Part shown: piece by piece, positions 5,952 through 7,640 of the stretch | Numbering within the stretch: the first letter of the stretch is position 1 | Layout of the letters: the number at the start of each line of letters is the position of its first letter | NCBI GenBank assembly: GCA_903821715.1 | Contig: CAIJMB010000207.1 | Span: 1 to 7,640, forward strand | Direction of reading: 5' to 3' | DNA from: an uncultured Flavobacteriales bacterium | GTDB lineage: Bacteria > Bacteroidota > Bacteroidia > Flavobacteriales > Schleiferiaceae | Length of the DNA: 7,640 nucleotides | Program-made: the position numbers and the translations under genes | Notes under the pieces: generated by a model | The model's database searches: none | Told to the model about the DNA's origin: nothing | The model's input: only the letters and a program-made list of their open reading frames with translations

Positions 5952-7220
5952 ATGAAGCCGCACGAGTACATTGACCAAGAAGACCGCTACGGAGCCCACA
6001 ACTACCATCCGCTGCCCGTGGTGCTTCAGCGCGGAGAGGGTCCGTACGTGTGGGACGTCGAAGGCAACCGCTACTTTGACTTTTTAAGTGCGTACAGTGC
6101 AGTGAATCAGGGACATAGTCATCCGCGCATCGTGGGTGCGCTCGTGGACCAAGCGCGCACGCTGGCACTGACTTCACGGGCATTTTACAACGACCAATTG
6201 GGCGCCATGGAAGAGGCAATGGCCACGCGATTCGGCTACGACAAGGTACTCGCGATGAATTCCGGAGCCGAGGCCGTCGAAACCGCCCTCAAGCTCGCGC
6301 GCCGCTGGGCCTACGACGTCAAGGGCGTGTCCAATGACCAGGCCATCATTCTTGTGGCGAGCCAAAATTTTCACGGCCGCACGTCGACCATCGTATCCTT
6401 TTCGAGTGATCCCGACTCGTACGGCGGATTTGGCCCGGCGATGCCTGGTTTTCAGATTATTCCGTACGACGACCTCGCAGCACTCGACCGTGCGCTGACC
6501 AACCCCAACGTGGCGGCGTTTCTTGTGGAGCCGATCCAGGGCGAGGCCGGCGTGTACGTCCCATCAGACGGCTACATTGAAGGTGCTGCGGCCCGCTGCC
6601 GTGCGGCGAACGTACTGTTTATGGCCGACGAAATCCAGACGGGCATCGGCCGTACCGGCGCGTGGTTGGCCACGTGCGGAACCTGCAGCTGCGCTGCAGG
6701 TCGCTGCGAGCGCGATCCCCAGACCTACGTGCGCGCCGACGTGCTCATTCTGGGCAAGGCCCTTTCGGGAGGGGTGTACCCGATTTCTGCAGTTCTGGCC
6801 GACGACGAAATCATGCTGACGATTAAGCCTGGCCAGCACGGTTCCACGTTTGGGGGCAACCCCATCGCGGCGCGCGTCGCGCAAGTAGCCCTGCAGGTTG
6901 TTGAAGATGAACAGCTCATGCAGCGCGCTCGCCGCCAAGGAGCGCATTTTAGGGACACCTTGGCGCGCGACTTGGGCAGCCACCCGCTTGTCGCACTGAT
7001 TCGCGGCCGAGGGCTGCTTAACGCAGTGGTCATCAATACGCCTGAAGATTCGCACGTGGCTTGGGACCTCTGTGTCGCCATGGCCAAGGCGGGCGTGCTG
7101 GCAAAGCCGACCCACGGAAACATCATTCGGTTTGCTCCACCGTTGGTACTCACTGATGCCGAGCTCGATGAGGCGCTCGGTCGGATCGTGCACACGGTGA
7201 AAAATTTTACCGCCGCGTAA
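5952..7220 (+). CDS. rocD: Ornithine aminotransferase (ornithine--oxo-acid transaminase) with a four-Cys loop
   Basis: This is a PLP class III aminotransferase that converts ornithine and 2-oxoglutarate to glutamate 5-semialdehyde and glutamate, linking arginine/ornithine to proline and glutamate. The 422-residue sequence closely follows eukaryotic OAT: LSAYSAVNQGHSHP (45-58), TSRAFYN (74-80), SGAEAVE (104-110), NFHGRT (139-144), VEPIQGEAGV (192-201), ADEIQTG with Asp226, LGKALSGG with PLP-lysine Lys269, GSTFGGNP (297-304), KPTHG and RFAPPL (Arg393). Between Asp226 and Lys269 an extra segment of about 14 residues carries Cys242, Cys245, Cys247 and Cys252 (C-x2-C-x-C-x4-C), absent from human OAT as I recall it. 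The DNA there holds a perfect 8-bp inverted repeat. The ATG at 5952 fits the family start; there is no Shine-Dalgarno sequence. The gene is divergent from rlmD and ends just before a structured terminator. Confidence 0.95.
   Translation: MKPHEYIDQEDRYGAHNYHPLPVVLQRGEGPYVWDVEGNRYFDFLSAYSAVNQGHSHPRIVGALVDQARTLALTSRAFYNDQLGAMEEAMATRFGYDKVLAMNSGAEAVETALKLARRWAYDVKGVSNDQAIILVASQNFHGRTSTIVSFSSDPDSYGGFGPAMPGFQIIPYDDLAALDRALTNPNVAAFLVEPIQGEAGVYVPSDGYIEGAAARCRAANVLFMADEIQTGIGRTGAWLATCGTCSCAAGRCERDPQTYVRADVLILGKALSGGVYPISAVLADDEIMLTIKPGQHGSTFGGNPIAARVAQVALQVVEDEQLMQRARRQGAHFRDTLARDLGSHPLVALIRGRGLLNAVVINTPEDSHVAWDLCVAMAKAGVLAKPTHGNIIRFAPPLVLTDAELDEALGRIVHTVKNFTAA
6681..6701. repeat. Perfect inverted repeat inside rocD
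   Basis: ACCTGCAG (6681-6688) and CTGCAGGT (6694-6701) are exact reverse complements separated by five bases. The repeat lies in the codons of the four-cysteine insertion. There is no T-run, so it is not a terminator. Confidence 0.8.
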
Positions 7221-7221
7221 A

Positions 7222-7249
7222 CTTTTCAAAACCTTTGCGGTTTTAAAAG
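7222..7249. repeat. Small hairpin just after rocD
   Basis: AAAACC (7228-7233) pairs with GGTTTT (7239-7244) around TTTGC. CTTTT (7222-7226) and AAAAG (7245-7249) extend the stem beyond a single bulged C. The stem is mostly A-T and lies two bases after the rocD stop, directly before the larger stem. It may help protect the mRNA end or be a weak terminator. Confidence 0.5.
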
Positions 7250-7324
7250 AGCCCGCGGGAGGTTGGCGGATTTCGGTTCGCCAGGTGTATAGGGTAGTTT
7301 TCTCCCGCGGGCTTCCCTTTTTTT
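7249..7324 (+). terminator. Long-stem bidirectional terminator or structured RNA between convergent genes
   Basis: AGCCCGCGGGAG (7250-7261) pairs perfectly with CTCCCGCGGGCT (7302-7313). Seven Ts follow on the plus strand (7318-7324), and on the minus strand the stem is followed shortly by TTTT. The 40-base interior is not a simple loop: 7263-7270 pairs with 7277-7284 (core TGGCG/CGCCA) around TTTCGG, leaving about 17 unpaired bases on the 3' side. Placement between the convergent rocD and 7574-7332 genes fits a shared terminator; the large structured interior leaves a small RNA possible. Confidence 0.7.
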
Positions 7325-7331
7325 ACCGATC

Positions 7332-7574
7332 TTATTCTTTGGGAGGCCATGTGGCCATCCAATCTTGGTACATGCTGTTGAAGTGAACCCGAACTCGTTC
7401 GAGAAATTCAGGCGTTACCGTGGCCCATACTACAGTGGGGCTGGGGAATCGGTCGGTCGGGTAGCGGTACGTCTGCTTCATGGGGCCGGCCTCGATCTCC
7501 ACGAGGTAGTTCGATCCAAAGTGAAACATCTGAATCCGAAACGTAGGATGGGGAAGTTGGTCGACGACGCGCAC
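7332..7574 (-). CDS. Small protein, 80 residues, function unknown (GTG start)
   Basis: I cannot name this protein. It reads as a compact cytoplasmic domain: strands at 12-20 (FRIQMFHFG) and 22-28 (NYLVEIE), a KQTYRYP segment, then an acidic-to-basic helix (TPEFLERVRVHFNSMYQDWMA, about 54-74) and a Trp-Pro-rich tail. There is no signal peptide. A stop codon lies 9 bases upstream in the same frame, so the GTG at 7574 is the earliest start; the next candidate is the ATG at residue 16, which would remove what looks like the first strand (VRVVDQLPHP). The opposite strand of this stretch is also open, but its translation is basic and low in order, and the terminator at 7249-7324 suits a leftward gene convergent with rocD. 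It follows the partial gene at the right edge closely and is probably cotranscribed with it. Confidence 0.65.
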   Translation of the reverse strand: MRVVDQLPHPTFRIQMFHFGSNYLVEIEAGPMKQTYRYPTDRFPSPTVVWATVTPEFLERVRVHFNSMYQDWMATWPPKE

Positions 7575-7583
7575 GGTAAAGCC

Positions 7584-7640
7584 TTATAAATCAGCGCGAA
7601 GGCTGATGTTAATCAATCGATTGGTCAAGTAGTTGGGGAC
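7584..7640 (-). CDS. C-terminal end of an unidentified gene (partial)
   Basis: On the minus strand the frame ending with TAA at 7584-7586 is open to the window edge and reads as 18 residues, VPNYLTNRLINISLRADL. The other two minus frames stop earlier within this stretch. The stop lies 9 bases before the GTG of the next gene, a spacing typical of an operon. The fragment is too short to assign; the case for it rests on frame openness and spacing. Confidence 0.4.
   Translation of the reverse strand, partial: VPNYLTNRLINISLRADL

Noticed and set aside
5910..6008. ATG at 6008 as the start of rlmD, adding 33 residues
   Set aside because: It would overlap the rocD coding start, the added residues do not resemble the RlmD N-terminus, and the promoter core at 5914-5921 would then lie inside the gene.
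6564..7229. Long minus-strand open frame opposite rocD (221 codons)
   Set aside because: It is a shadow of a G+C-rich gene; rocD is unambiguous and the antisense translation shows no domain pattern.
7365..7589. Plus-strand open frame opposite the 80-residue gene
   Set aside because: The translation is basic and unstructured, and it would sit directly after the rightward terminator without a recognisable promoter. The minus-strand protein is the better-ordered one.
1..7640. CRISPR array, insertion sequence, phage or defence module
   Set aside because: I found no regularly spaced repeats, no terminal inverted repeats with a transposase and no effector-like genes; nearly every base is explained by housekeeping genes and their signals.

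Overview
The window looks like ordinary chromosomal DNA from a member of the Bacteroidota. The evidence is: promoter cores of the form TAnnTTTG (the Bacteroidota -7 element, partnered in the clearest cases by a TTTG -33 element) in front of several transcription units; start codons without Shine-Dalgarno sequences; tRNA genes without an encoded CCA; a dehydrogenase E1 with alpha and beta parts fused in one chain; and small lipoproteins with an SPII lipobox. I cannot assign a family or genus. Base composition rises from AT-richer on the left to clearly GC-rich in rlmD and rocD.

Layout. (1) 3-1703 (+): 3' part of a fused branched-chain 2-oxo acid dehydrogenase-type E1, cut by the left edge. (2) 1781-1999 (+): an unrecognised 72-residue protein, monocistronic, with its own promoter and a strong terminator. 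(3) 3387-2124 (-): a compact leftward block of tRNA-Lys, tRNA-Leu, a lipoprotein methionine sulfoxide reductase MsrB, a small unrecognised lipoprotein, tRNA-Val and a terminator. tRNA-Lys and tRNA-Val each have a near-consensus promoter; msrB and the lipoprotein have none that I can see and are probably read through from the tRNAs. (4) 3463-3987 (+): shikimate kinase, transcribed divergently from the tRNA block. (5) 5909-3975 (-): rlmD (23S rRNA uridine-C5 methyltransferase) followed 9 bases later by a PyrR-like phosphoribosyltransferase, whose 3' end overlaps the end of aroK by 13 bases, tail to tail. (6) 5952-7220 (+): ornithine aminotransferase, divergent from rlmD across a very short intergenic region in which two promoter cores lie back to back. 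(7) 7221-7331: a convergent intergenic region with a 12-bp perfect stem enclosing a second hairpin, probably a bidirectional terminator and possibly a small structured RNA. (8) 7584-3' edge and 7574-7332 (-): the tail of an unidentified gene, then a small unrecognised protein.

Most genes are core metabolism or translation (branched-chain oxo acid oxidation, shikimate pathway, rRNA and tRNA, arginine/ornithine conversion, oxidised-methionine repair). I see no mobile element, CRISPR array, phage or defence module and no clear new system. The points most worth a second look are the four-cysteine loop inserted in the aminotransferase active-site region, the structured RNA after rocD, the apparently leaderless GTG start of rlmD within a divergent promoter pair, the PyrR-like protein with an altered PRPP loop, and the tRNA-to-msrB read-through arrangement.
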